A DNA stretch of 23,871 nucleotides from Pseudomonadota bacterium. Lineage in GTDB: Bacteria > Pseudomonadota > Alphaproteobacteria > RF32 > CAG-239. Under the pieces are notes generated by a model, which was not told the origin of the DNA, did no database searches, and saw only the letters and a list, made by a program, of their open reading frames with translations. The DNA is taken from assembly GCA_021617435.1 (NCBI GenBank), contig JAJWCP010000006.1, forward strand, positions 1-23,871, in the 5' to 3' direction. The translations under genes and the position numbers were made by a program. Below, in pieces: positions 1 to 8,323 of this stretch; the stretch's first letter is position 1, and every line of letters begins with the position of its first letter.

Positions 1-41
1 GTATATAACTAATTTGAAAAAGTTTGACTAAGGAGAGCGCC

Positions 42-659
42 ATGTTAAAAATTTTCCGCCTATCTGCAATTTTAGGAATTGTATTTACCGCAAGCGTTGC
101 TTGGGCGCAGCTTCCGGCCAATCCGTGGACGGTTCAGCCTCCGAAACCCAATGACGGCTATTTTGGCGACACTGCCGGCAACGGAACCAACGGCGCCGAC
201 GTGGTTAATGCTCCGGTATACGGCAACGGCCCCACCGGCGGCAATATTCTTCCGGTTGATCCGTGGGCTCGCGCCCGCGACCGCAGCGGAGTTCGTACCT
301 GGAGAGGAAGCGGTCAGCATGGCAAATTAAATTACATCGGCGAAGGTACCACCTACACCACCGCTATGGGACAAGAAATGATAGCTCCGGAAGTAAACCG
401 CCATAATATGATTGTTATGCTCAACCATTTACGCAAAATGGGCTACAAAATTCCGGCCTCTTATGACAACAAAGTTAAAAATATGGCGTCCGATTATAAA
501 AACACCCTGCACCAGAGCTTAGACGATGTCACCAACAGCACGGCTCAAGACCCGCTAAGCTTGATGTTTATGAATGTTTATAATATTATGGAAAATTATA
601 CCGAGCTTGACTTTAACAATGTTTTGTTTAACTCCATGGATATTTTAGGAACCGACTAA
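42..659 (+). CDS. Secreted protein of unknown function
   Basis: I do not recognise this 205-residue protein. The start is the ATG at 42, preceded by AGGAG six bases upstream; an in-frame TTG at 24 has no ribosome site of its own. Residues 1-22 form a clear Sec signal peptide: a basic MLK start, a hydrophobic core, then AWA before Gln23, a good signal peptidase I site. No lipobox is seen, so the mature protein is probably periplasmic or exported. Residues 25-95 are rich in Pro, Gly, Asn and Asp with no hydrophobic core, so probably extended or flexible. Residues 100-205 look alpha-helical and acidic, ending in an Asn/Asp-rich tail. The stop lies 4 bases before trmJ, so the two genes are probably co-transcribed. 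The true upstream context is cut off by the window edge. Confidence 0.75.
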   Translation: MLKIFRLSAILGIVFTASVAWAQLPANPWTVQPPKPNDGYFGDTAGNGTNGADVVNAPVYGNGPTGGNILPVDPWARARDRSGVRTWRGSGQHGKLNYIGEGTTYTTAMGQEMIAPEVNRHNMIVMLNHLRKMGYKIPASYDNKVKNMASDYKNTLHQSLDDVTNSTAQDPLSLMFMNVYNIMENYTELDFNNVLFNSMDILGTD

Positions 660-663
660 AAAT

Positions 664-1398
664 ATGACAATATTATTCAATTCGCAACCGGCGATTATTT
701 TAGTGTGCCCGCAACTTGCCGAAAACATCGGCATGACAGCTCGCGCCATGATGAATTGCGGTTTAACTCATTTACGCCTTGTAACCCCGCGTGAAAATCA
801 TCTTTCCGCTAAGGCAATTACCGCTTCTTCCGGCGCTGATGAAATTTTGCAAAACGCCGCTGTATATGCTTCCGTACAAGACGCGATTGCCGACTTAAAT
901 GCCATATACGCTACCACCGCCCGCCGCCGCAATCAAATAAAAACCATTTATACGGCTGAAACAGTTATGAAGCCGGTGCACAACCTGCTTAACTCCGGCA
1001 ACAACTGCGGCATTATGTTCGGCCCCGAACGCACCGGACTTGAAAATGATGACGTATCAATCGCTGATGCCGTTATTGAAATTCCGCTCAAACCCAAACA
1101 CTGCTCGCTTAATTTATCGCAAGCCGTGCTATTGGTCGGGTATGAATGGTATAAAAGCATTATCAACGTGCCGGAAGCGCAATTTGTCACTAACGCCACC
1201 CGCCTTGCAAGCAAAGAGCAGCTAACTAACTTTTTTGCTTTTTTAGAGCATGAACTGCAAGATTTTAAAAATCTGCAAGATGAAGAAAAGCGCCCTACTC
1301 TGCTCCGCAATCTGCGCAATATTTTTACCCGCACCAACTTAACCGAACAAGACATAAACACCTTGTACGGCATAATCCGTTACCTACATAAAAAGTAA
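664..1398 (+). CDS. trmJ: tRNA (cytidine/uridine-2'-O-)-methyltransferase TrmJ
   Basis: A SPOUT (TrmH/SpoU) class methyltransferase that, in the TrmJ family, uses S-adenosylmethionine to 2'-O-methylate nucleotide 32 in the anticodon loop of tRNAs. At 244 residues it matches the usual length (about 245). The three trefoil-knot motifs are visible: NIGMTARAM at 21-29 (with the catalytic Arg), MFGPERTGL at 118-126, and SLNLSQAV at 148-155 in the SAM-binding knot. The C-terminal about 70 residues form the helical extension typical of TrmJ rather than TrmH or TrmL. The start ATG follows the upstream stop by 4 bases, suggesting translational coupling. It converges with malQ, only 3 bases separating the two stop codons, with no terminator between them. 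Family membership is secure; the exact tRNA substrate is inferred. Confidence 0.9.
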   Translation: MTILFNSQPAIILVCPQLAENIGMTARAMMNCGLTHLRLVTPRENHLSAKAITASSGADEILQNAAVYASVQDAIADLNAIYATTARRRNQIKTIYTAETVMKPVHNLLNSGNNCGIMFGPERTGLENDDVSIADAVIEIPLKPKHCSLNLSQAVLLVGYEWYKSIINVPEAQFVTNATRLASKEQLTNFFAFLEHELQDFKNLQDEEKRPTLLRNLRNIFTRTNLTEQDINTLYGIIRYLHKK

Positions 1399-1401
1399 AA
1401 A

Positions 1402-3528
1402 TTATCGCGCGCTTTTAACTGCGTTAATATTGCGCCAATACGCCTCAGACTTTTCCATATCTTCCAAATCTATCGGCAAACGATGCCGCCAGTTCGGATA
1501 CGTTTCACGGTCAGTCCCCGGCAGATTTTGCAATTCCGCCACTTCAAAAACATCTTCAAGCTGCAACATAACAACTTTGCACGGAGTTTTGGCCAAAAGC
1601 TTATGCACTGCTTCTTCAACACCTTCCGGATATCCTTCGCCATATAAATAATCGGCTTTACGGAGCTTATCTTGCGGCCAAACCTGATTAAAATCAAGCG
1701 CCGCCAAAAGTTTATATCGGTCACCTTCACGCAATTTATATGAAGCTATGCGCTCATTGTCATCAATCATATTAAGTTTGCGTTTAAGTTCAATATCATA
1801 TCCGAACCACCACATTTTAAGCGGTTGCATATCATGAGTTCCGACTGAAACAAAAACATTGGCAGGATAATCGGAAGACATCTTAAAATCGCCGTACCCG
1901 CCGTTCCAACGCTCCGACCATAACACGCTGATTGAGTAAATATTATGTGCTTTGAGCTTGTCCAAAAATCCGTCCGGCACATTGCCGATACTCTCGCCGA
2001 CCACCGCGCATTTGTGCAAATAACTCTCCAACGCCAAAAGACCCAACATATCATCAAAGTTATAATAAATGTAGGTGCCGTTTTGTTTATCGTCCGGTAT
2101 CATAAACAGACGCATCAATCCCATAACATGATCAATTCGCAAAGCACCGGCATAAGCCATGTTTGCTCGCAAAATTTTAAGATACGGTTCATAAGCCCTG
2201 TTCTTAAGTTCATACGGATTAAACGCGCCCAAACACCATTTTTGCCCGAGCGTAAAAAACGCGTCAGGCGGAGCGCCGGCGCCCGATTTTTCCATAAACA
2301 CATATCTGTCTGCCCACAGCTCAGCGCTGTCTTTACACACTCCGACCGGTAAATCGCGGTAAAGCCCGATTTTAAGACCGCATTTTTTAACCTCATCATA
2401 AACCGCTTTTAGTTGCCTGTCCGCTTCAAATTGTAAAAACTTAAAAAACTCAATTTGCTCTTGATGCGTTGCTTTAAACTTTGCCACCGCAAGCGACGCC
2501 GGATTTTGCAATTCTTTACTCCAAGCTTGCCAACCACCCCAAACGGTTTTTGACTGCTCGCTGTATAAAGCCTGAAATGCGGCAAACAAATCCAATTCCG
2601 TCGCTTTTTCTTGTTTAAAATCAGCAAACTGTCGCGCATAATTTTTATTTTGCTTTAAGTATGCAAACAAATTTTTCAGCACTTTTATTTTAAGATTATA
2701 TACCGCAGTATAGTCAATTAAGTCCGTATTTTTTACTTTTGCAATTTCTGCCCGCAACAAATCATTATCGCACTTTTCAAATTCGGGCACTGCCGTAACG
2801 TCAATATAAATCGGATTTAAAAACAACCTGCTGACTGATGAATACGGGCTGGCGTTTTCCGGATAATCATGAAACAAAACATTAAGTGGATTAAGACCGA
2901 TAATATCGGCGCCGCTTTTAGCGCACATATCAACAAATGTTTTCAAATCGCCAAAATCGCCGACCCCCCAGTTATGCTTGCTTTTTAAGGCATAAAGCTG
3001 TAAGCTGTATCCCCATAATTTTCCGCTTTCAATCACGTCCGTGGTATAGCATTTATCCGGCACCACCGCCAAAACGGCTTTAGCAATACCGTCCCTGTAC
3101 TTCATTTGCAAATTATAATACCCGTACGGTAAGCAATCGCGCAATGTAATTTTAACTTTACGGTATTCTTTACCGTTAAATTCTTTTTGCTCAGCGCTTT
3201 CAGCCGCATCAAAATTAAGTTCTTGCCCTGTTTGTATACTCAAAGTTATTTTTTGACTTAATTGAGTTGCGGTCAGCACCGCATAAAAGGACATATCTGT
3301 TTGACGCAAAATAATTATAGCCGGCAAAGTTTTTTTCCATGCAACATTATCAAGCCTCACAAGCGAGTTTTTAACATCTTCTTCCGTATCAGCTTTATAG
3401 CCGTATTCTTTGCAAAAAAACTTTATAACATCATCATTGACTATATATTCGCGTTTGCGCATTCCCGCATCGGAAAAATATCTGGCAATACCCAGTTTAT
3501 CTGCCAATAAATTTAATTTATCGCTCAT
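1402..3528 (-). CDS. malQ: 4-alpha-glucanotransferase (amylomaltase), GH77
   Basis: Disproportionates maltooligosaccharides by moving alpha-1,4-glucan segments between chains, releasing glucose; a cytoplasmic enzyme. The 708 residues fit the longer MalQ type with an N-terminal beta-rich extension (about 1-165). The GH77 core shows ASPYS at 226-230, SRLFLNPIYID at 233-243, the nucleophile Asp466 in RIDHVMG, the acid/base Glu512 in GESIG (usually GEDLG) and His565-Asp566 in THDMQP (usually THDLPT). The two loop variants are mild and leave the catalytic residues intact. It is last in the glgB-glgX-malQ operon, 18 bases after glgX, with GAGGA before the ATG. In this context it probably recycles short maltodextrins released by GlgX trimming, although it could also serve uptake of dietary maltodextrin. 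Confidence 0.93.
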   Translation of the reverse strand: MSDKLNLLADKLGIARYFSDAGMRKREYIVNDDVIKFFCKEYGYKADTEEDVKNSLVRLDNVAWKKTLPAIIILRQTDMSFYAVLTATQLSQKITLSIQTGQELNFDAAESAEQKEFNGKEYRKVKITLRDCLPYGYYNLQMKYRDGIAKAVLAVVPDKCYTTDVIESGKLWGYSLQLYALKSKHNWGVGDFGDLKTFVDMCAKSGADIIGLNPLNVLFHDYPENASPYSSVSRLFLNPIYIDVTAVPEFEKCDNDLLRAEIAKVKNTDLIDYTAVYNLKIKVLKNLFAYLKQNKNYARQFADFKQEKATELDLFAAFQALYSEQSKTVWGGWQAWSKELQNPASLAVAKFKATHQEQIEFFKFLQFEADRQLKAVYDEVKKCGLKIGLYRDLPVGVCKDSAELWADRYVFMEKSGAGAPPDAFFTLGQKWCLGAFNPYELKNRAYEPYLKILRANMAYAGALRIDHVMGLMRLFMIPDDKQNGTYIYYNFDDMLGLLALESYLHKCAVVGESIGNVPDGFLDKLKAHNIYSISVLWSERWNGGYGDFKMSSDYPANVFVSVGTHDMQPLKMWWFGYDIELKRKLNMIDDNERIASYKLREGDRYKLLAALDFNQVWPQDKLRKADYLYGEGYPEGVEEAVHKLLAKTPCKVVMLQLEDVFEVAELQNLPGTDRETYPNWRHRLPIDLEDMEKSEAYWRNINAVKSAR

Positions 3529-3546
3529 AGTTCCTCACAAAGCATA

Positions 3547-5619
3547 TTAAATACTGACTTCTATTGCCGTTACCGACCACGCCGGAACGTTTATAACTTC
3601 ACCGGCATCAACATTTTCTTTATTTTTCAGTTTTCCAGAGCTGTCGGACAGCACTTTCCATTTTTTTGTTTTTTTAAGCAGCGGCAACTTCCACTCAAGC
3701 GATTTATCGTTGGCATTAAAAATCACAAACAACAATTTACCTTTACCATAAACCGCATAAGCTAACGCTTTACGCTCTGCCGTGTTCCAATCTGCGGAGG
3801 TAAACTCGTTGCCATGTTCGGTATACCACGCCAAATCTTTAAAATAGCTGCGACCGATACTCTTGCCGCTGAAAAATTGATTGCGCTTAAAAATATTTAA
3901 GTGTTTACGCAAAGCGATTAGCCTGCGCACATAACGTACTAACTTACGGTCTTTTAAGCTGATTGCTTCCCATACCAACCAATTAATAACATTATCCTGA
4001 CAGTACGGATTGTTATTACCAAACTGAGTATTGGCAAACTCATCGCCGGCAAACAGCATCGGAATTCCAAATGAAAACATCAGCGTGGCAAGCAACGCCT
4101 TAGCCCGCAACAAACGCTTTTCATTAACTTTAACATCCTCAGTGTTTCCTTCCAACCCCGAGTTCCAACTCCAATTGGCATCGCTGCCATCACGATTGTT
4201 TTCGGCATTGGCTTCATTATGTTTTTGATTATAGCTGACCAAATCGCGCAGATTAAATCCGTCATGCGCGGTCACGAAATTTACGCTGCTGCACAAATTA
4301 CGGTTATAATATCCGAATATGTCGCTTGAGCCGGCAACACGGCTGGCAAACTCGCCGACTTGTCGCTCATCGCCGCGCCAAAAACGCCGTATCACATCGC
4401 GGAAGCGGTCATTCCATTCTGCCCAACCGGCCGGAAACGCTCCGATTTGATAACCGCCCATACCTACATCCCATGGCTCGGCAATCAATTTAACCTGCCG
4501 CAAAGTTTCATCTTGACGTGCTGCCAATAAAAAGCCGCTATTTTGCGTAAACTCCGTATTAACACGGCTGAGCGATGTTGCTAAATCAAGCCTAAAACCA
4601 TCAACATGCATTTCATTTACCCAATAGCGCATTGAGTCCATAACCAGTGTCAACACATTCGGGTTTTGCAAATTAAATGAGGCGCCGCACCCTGTACTGT
4701 CATAATAAAAGCGCTTATTGTTTTTATCTAAGGTGTAATAGCTTTCATTATCAATACCGCGATAACAAAGCGTCGGTCCGAACTGATTACCCTCGCCGGT
4801 ATGATTATACACCACATCAAGCAAAACTTCTAACCCGTTGGCATGAAGTTTTTGCACCATAGACTTAAACTCATCAATTTCGCCGGCAGATAAGTATGAT
4901 GGCTCCGGGGCAAAAAACAGCAACGATTCATAGCCCCAATAATTGCGAGTTTCACGTCCGATTTTATTGCCGAAAAAAGCCTGAACCGGCAAAATTTCCA
5001 ACGAGGTTATACCAAGCCATTTCAGGTAGTTGATTATACTTTTTGAAGCAAGTCCCGAAAATTTTCCGCGGCACTTATTTTCTATCCGCGGATGCAACAT
5101 GGTATAGCCTTTAACATGCAACTCATAAATAATGCTTTCATTAAAAGCAAAATCCGGTCGCTTATCATCTTGCCAATCAAAATTATTGGCCACCACCACC
5201 GACTTGGGCACATATGGAGCGCTGTCTAAAGTTGAAAATGATAAATCGGTATTGGGACTGTCTAAATCATACCCGAAAATCGCCTTATGCCAAATCAGTT
5301 CGCCGATAACTTTACGCGCATACGGGTCAAGCAACAATTTATGCGGATTAAAACGTTTGCCTTCCGTTGGTTTGTACGGACCATAAACACGATATCCGTA
5401 CACCTGCCCCGGTTCTATTCCTTGCAAATAAACATGCCAAATATTGTGTTCATTTTCAGTAATGGTAACGCGGGTAAGCTCTTTTGTGCCGGTTTTATCA
5501 AACAGACAAAGTTCAACTTTTTCGGCGTTAGCGGAAAACAGCGCGAAATTAACGCCGTTTCCGTCATAAGTCGCCCCAAGAGGATAATCTTTCCCTGAAC
5601 TGATTTTAACCGCCACCAT
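3547..5619 (-). CDS. glgX: Glycogen debranching enzyme GlgX, GH13
   Basis: Hydrolyses alpha-1,6 branch points in phosphorylase-limited glycogen, releasing short maltooligosaccharides. The protein has 690 residues, close to the family norm (about 650-720). Residues 10-105 are a CBM48/isoamylase N domain (PLGATYDGNGVNFALFSANA). The GH13 barrel contains region I DVVYNH at 268-273, region II GFRLDLA with nucleophile Asp345, region III Glu381 in LIAEPWD, and region IV TAHD with His452-Asp453. The stretch RDLVSYNQKHNEAN that follows is characteristic of GlgX. AGGAGG overlaps the glgB stop codon, 9 bases between the genes, so translation is likely coupled. It is the middle gene of the operon; its substrate is presumably the polymer built by GlgB and its product feeds MalQ. 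Confidence 0.94.
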   Translation of the reverse strand: MVAVKISSGKDYPLGATYDGNGVNFALFSANAEKVELCLFDKTGTKELTRVTITENEHNIWHVYLQGIEPGQVYGYRVYGPYKPTEGKRFNPHKLLLDPYARKVIGELIWHKAIFGYDLDSPNTDLSFSTLDSAPYVPKSVVVANNFDWQDDKRPDFAFNESIIYELHVKGYTMLHPRIENKCRGKFSGLASKSIINYLKWLGITSLEILPVQAFFGNKIGRETRNYWGYESLLFFAPEPSYLSAGEIDEFKSMVQKLHANGLEVLLDVVYNHTGEGNQFGPTLCYRGIDNESYYTLDKNNKRFYYDSTGCGASFNLQNPNVLTLVMDSMRYWVNEMHVDGFRLDLATSLSRVNTEFTQNSGFLLAARQDETLRQVKLIAEPWDVGMGGYQIGAFPAGWAEWNDRFRDVIRRFWRGDERQVGEFASRVAGSSDIFGYYNRNLCSSVNFVTAHDGFNLRDLVSYNQKHNEANAENNRDGSDANWSWNSGLEGNTEDVKVNEKRLLRAKALLATLMFSFGIPMLFAGDEFANTQFGNNNPYCQDNVINWLVWEAISLKDRKLVRYVRRLIALRKHLNIFKRNQFFSGKSIGRSYFKDLAWYTEHGNEFTSADWNTAERKALAYAVYGKGKLLFVIFNANDKSLEWKLPLLKKTKKWKVLSDSSGKLKNKENVDAGEVINVPAWSVTAIEVSI

Positions 5620-5628
5620 TTAAGCCTC

Positions 5629-7830
5629 CTAACCTCTTATCGGTTTAATAACTATGGTTGAAAGCGGTGGCAACGTAACTTCCATTGAAAACGGCTTCAT
5701 ATCCCAACCCTTAAATTCTGCCTGCATAAAGCCTTCATTTTTAACCCCGCTGCCCCAATAGTTGGTATCGTCGCTGTTAAAAATTTCTTGATAGCGACAG
5801 CCTTCATTAACACCAATGCGATAATTGTTGCGAACCACCGGCGTAAAATTACAAATAACTATCAAATAATCATCAGAGTTATGCGCTTTACGAATAAATG
5901 AAATCACGCTATCATCGCAATCAGAGTGGTTAATCCACTCAAAGCCTTTATAGTCAAAGTCTTCTTCAAACAGCGGAGCATTGCCTTTATACATTAAGTT
6001 CAAATCGCGCACGCAGTTTTGCAAACCTTTATACATCGGATATTGCAACAAATGCCAACGCAAACTCTCTTCCGCGTTCCACTCCCAATCTTGCCCGAAT
6101 TCACACCCCATAAACAAAAGTTTTTTACCGGGGTGAGTCCACATAAAGCCGTAATAAGCGCGCAGATTAGCAAATTTTTGCCATTCGTCCCCTGGCATTT
6201 TACCAAGCATAGAGCCTTTGCCGTGCACCACTTCATCGTGTGAAATCGGTAAAATAAAGTTTTCATTAAACGCGTAAAGCAATCCGAAAGTCAGCAATCC
6301 GTGATGATATTTGCGGTGTATCGGCTCATGGCTGATATAACGCAAAGTATCATTCATCCAACCCATATTCCACTTGTAGCCAAAGCCCAAACCGCCCATT
6401 GAGGTCGGACGTGAAACCATCGGCCATGCGGTGGATTCTTCCGCGCAAGTCATCACGCCTTTATTTTCACCGTAAACAAGCTCGTTCATCTTGCGTAAAA
6501 AGGCGATTGCTTCCAAATTTTCATTACCGCCGTATTGATTTGGTATCCATTCACCCGGTTTACGCGAATAATCCAAATAAAGCATTGAGGCCACCGCATC
6601 AACACGCAAACCGTCAATATGATATTCTTTCATCCAATATAAAGCGCTGGCGCACAAAATATTGCAAACTTCCGTACGTCCGTAATTATAAATTTTAGTG
6701 CCCCAATCTTTATGCTCGCCTTTCCGCGGGTCGGCATGTTCATACAAGTGCGTGCCGTCAAACTCAACCAAGCCGTGCGCGTCTTTCGGGAAGTGCGCCG
6801 GAACCCAGTCCATAATCACGCCGATATTAGCCTGATGAAATTTATCAATCATGTATCTGAAGTCATCAGGTGTTCCGAACCGTGAAGTCGGCGCAAACAA
6901 GCCGGTTACCTGATATCCCCAAGATGCGTCAAGCGGATGTTCGCACAGCGGCAAAAATTCAACATGAGTAAAACCCATATTTACCACATACGGCACCAAT
7001 CTGTCGGCAAACTCACGATAAGTCAAATACTCTTCGCCGTTATCGCCTTTGCGGCGCCATGAACCCAAATGCACTTCATAAATTGAAATCGGCTTATCAA
7101 AACTGTTATATGATTCTCTGTAATTCATCCATTCTGAATCGCCCCAGGTATAATGATTCAAATCATAAACAACTGACGCCGTCTTAGGACGCTTTTCAGC
7201 ATAAAAGCCTACCGGATCCGACTTGCATAAAATATAATTTTCCCATGTTTTGATTTCATATTTATAAACTTCGCCTTCGCCGATTTCCGGAATAAAAATA
7301 TCCCATATTCCGCAATTTAAATGTTTGCGCATAACATCAACACGACCGTCCCAGTTATTAAAGTTACCTACCACCGAAACTCGTTTGGCATTCGGCGCCC
7401 ACACGGCAAAACCCACGCCTTTCACGCCATCCATTTCCATAACGTGCGCGCCGAGTTTTTTATAAATATCGTGGTGATTGCCTTCCGCAAACAAATACTC
7501 ATCAATATCGCCGATAGTCGGCAAAAAGCGGTAAGTGTCTTCTTTGATATACACATTGTTTTGGTCATTGGTAATTTTGAACTTGTATTTAAAGTTTTCA
7601 ATCGCGCCCAAATTAATTTGATAAAATCCGCGATTGTCAAGTTTGGTCATCGCACCCAAAGAATTATTATTTTCATCTAACAATTCCACTGAGTTTGTAT
7701 TGGGCAGATACGCTCTTATAAACACGTTTTTTGAGCCCTTGTCGCGGTGAATACCGAGTACGGCAAACACATTGCCATGGTCTCCGTTAATAACAGCTTC
7801 CATTTCTTCTTTTGATAATAAGTTTTCCAT
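5629..7830 (-). CDS. glgB: 1,4-alpha-glucan branching enzyme GlgB, GH13
   Basis: Cuts an alpha-1,4-glucan chain and rejoins the segment by an alpha-1,6 bond, making glycogen branches. The protein has 733 residues, as in the long bacterial form with two N-terminal modules: an N1 domain (about 10-110) and CBM48 (about 125-225, GVGFAVWAPNAKRVSVVGNFN). Catalytic barrel: region I DWVPAHFPKD at 341-350, nucleophile Asp411 in GLRVDAVASMLYLDY, the acid/base Glu in AEEST (464-468), and His531-Asp532 in ISHDEVVHGKGS. GGAGG lies just before the ATG. It heads the glgB-glgX-malQ operon with a promoter candidate about 45-70 bases upstream. No glgA, glgC or glgP lies in the window, so the rest of the pathway must be elsewhere if present. 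Confidence 0.96.
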   Translation of the reverse strand: MENLLSKEEMEAVINGDHGNVFAVLGIHRDKGSKNVFIRAYLPNTNSVELLDENNNSLGAMTKLDNRGFYQINLGAIENFKYKFKITNDQNNVYIKEDTYRFLPTIGDIDEYLFAEGNHHDIYKKLGAHVMEMDGVKGVGFAVWAPNAKRVSVVGNFNNWDGRVDVMRKHLNCGIWDIFIPEIGEGEVYKYEIKTWENYILCKSDPVGFYAEKRPKTASVVYDLNHYTWGDSEWMNYRESYNSFDKPISIYEVHLGSWRRKGDNGEEYLTYREFADRLVPYVVNMGFTHVEFLPLCEHPLDASWGYQVTGLFAPTSRFGTPDDFRYMIDKFHQANIGVIMDWVPAHFPKDAHGLVEFDGTHLYEHADPRKGEHKDWGTKIYNYGRTEVCNILCASALYWMKEYHIDGLRVDAVASMLYLDYSRKPGEWIPNQYGGNENLEAIAFLRKMNELVYGENKGVMTCAEESTAWPMVSRPTSMGGLGFGYKWNMGWMNDTLRYISHEPIHRKYHHGLLTFGLLYAFNENFILPISHDEVVHGKGSMLGKMPGDEWQKFANLRAYYGFMWTHPGKKLLFMGCEFGQDWEWNAEESLRWHLLQYPMYKGLQNCVRDLNLMYKGNAPLFEEDFDYKGFEWINHSDCDDSVISFIRKAHNSDDYLIVICNFTPVVRNNYRIGVNEGCRYQEIFNSDDTNYWGSGVKNEGFMQAEFKGWDMKPFSMEVTLPPLSTIVIKPIRG

Positions 7831-7873
7831 TAAACCTCCATATATGATATGACCAAAATAATACTTGTTTCAC

Positions 7874-7902
7874 ACTATAAAAGACTATTTTTTATCTGTA
7901 AA
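7874..7902 (-). promoter_or_regulatory. Sigma70-type promoter for glgB-glgX-malQ
   Basis: On the minus strand TTTACA (7902-7897) and TATAGT (7879-7874) are 17 bases apart, five of six matches to consensus in each box. The expected start near 7867 gives a leader of roughly 35 nt ending in the glgB ribosome site. It is visible by eye only, with no expression evidence. Confidence 0.55.
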
Positions 7903-7956
7903 GGCATTAATTGCGTAATCACAAAAAATATCTGTAAATTTTCGTGTTATTTCTTG

Positions 7957-7985
7957 TTGACTGATTAAAAAAACGATTATATATT
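7957..7985 (+). promoter_or_regulatory. Sigma70-type promoter for the DUF2934 gene
   Basis: TTGACT (7957-7962) and TATATT (7980-7985) are separated by exactly 17 bases. The inferred start near 7992 leaves a leader of about 30 nt that contains GGAG before the ATG at 8022. This is the closest match to the consensus I see in the window. It is divergent from the glgB promoter about 80 bases away. Confidence 0.6.
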
Positions 7986-8021
7986 GATTTTGTTGAAAAC
8001 TTATTTATGGAGATATTATAA

Positions 8022-8240
8022 ATGTCAAATTGTAATGAAAACTGCATTCGCGAAGCCGCTTATTATTTGTGGCAGAATGCCGGTTGCCCGTCCGGACAAG
8101 ATGAAAAGTTCTGGTCTATGGCTGTGGAACAAATTTCAAAATGCAGCAAAAAATCTTCTTGCAAAAAAGCATGCGCTTCTTCAAGTGCCTCTGCTAAAAA
8201 AGTTGCTACTAAAAGCGCTTCAAAAACCAGCAAGAAATAA
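8022..8240 (+). CDS. Small DUF2934-like protein, Cys- and Lys-rich
   Basis: A 72-residue protein. Residues 9-38 (IREAAYYLWQNAGCPSG, then DEKFW..AVEQI) match the DUF2934 pattern of R..AY.LW...G.P.G.....FW..A. DUF2934 has no established function that I know of. The tail (39-72) is made almost only of Lys, Ser, Ala, Thr and Cys, resembling the basic tails of histone-like proteins. Six cysteines (4, 8, 22, 41, 47, 51) are many for this length and could bind metal or form disulphides. No signal peptide or membrane segment is present, so it is probably cytoplasmic. GGAG lies before the ATG. It stands alone between a strong promoter and a strong terminator, suggesting a well-expressed single gene. 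A longer overlapping frame (7984-8364) is rejected because it lacks these motifs. Nucleic-acid binding is a guess from the tail. Confidence 0.85.
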   Translation: MSNCNENCIREAAYYLWQNAGCPSGQDEKFWSMAVEQISKCSKKSSCKKACASSSASAKKVATKSASKTSKK

Positions 8241-8269
8241 GATATATAATATAAGCGTTGCTTATATGC

Positions 8270-8306
8270 AAAACACTCCCGAACAAACATTCAGGAGTGT
8301 TTTTTT
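8270..8306 (+). terminator. Intrinsic terminator after the DUF2934 gene
   Basis: AAAACACTCC (8270-8279) pairs perfectly with GGAGTGTTTT (8294-8303), with a 14-nt loop and further T residues to 8306. The minus-strand T tract is only four long, so it may act weakly for the converging DUF4139 gene as well. Confidence 0.85.
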
Positions 8307-8323
8307 ATGCCATTTACAAAAAA

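Noticed and set aside
948..1373. 141-codon open frame on the minus strand inside trmJ
   Set aside because: It is a shadow of trmJ with a Ser/Arg/Cys-rich composition, no ribosome site and no recognisable domain.
1945..2352. 135-codon plus-strand frame inside malQ
   Set aside because: Antisense to conserved GH77 motifs, with no start signal; a chance open frame.
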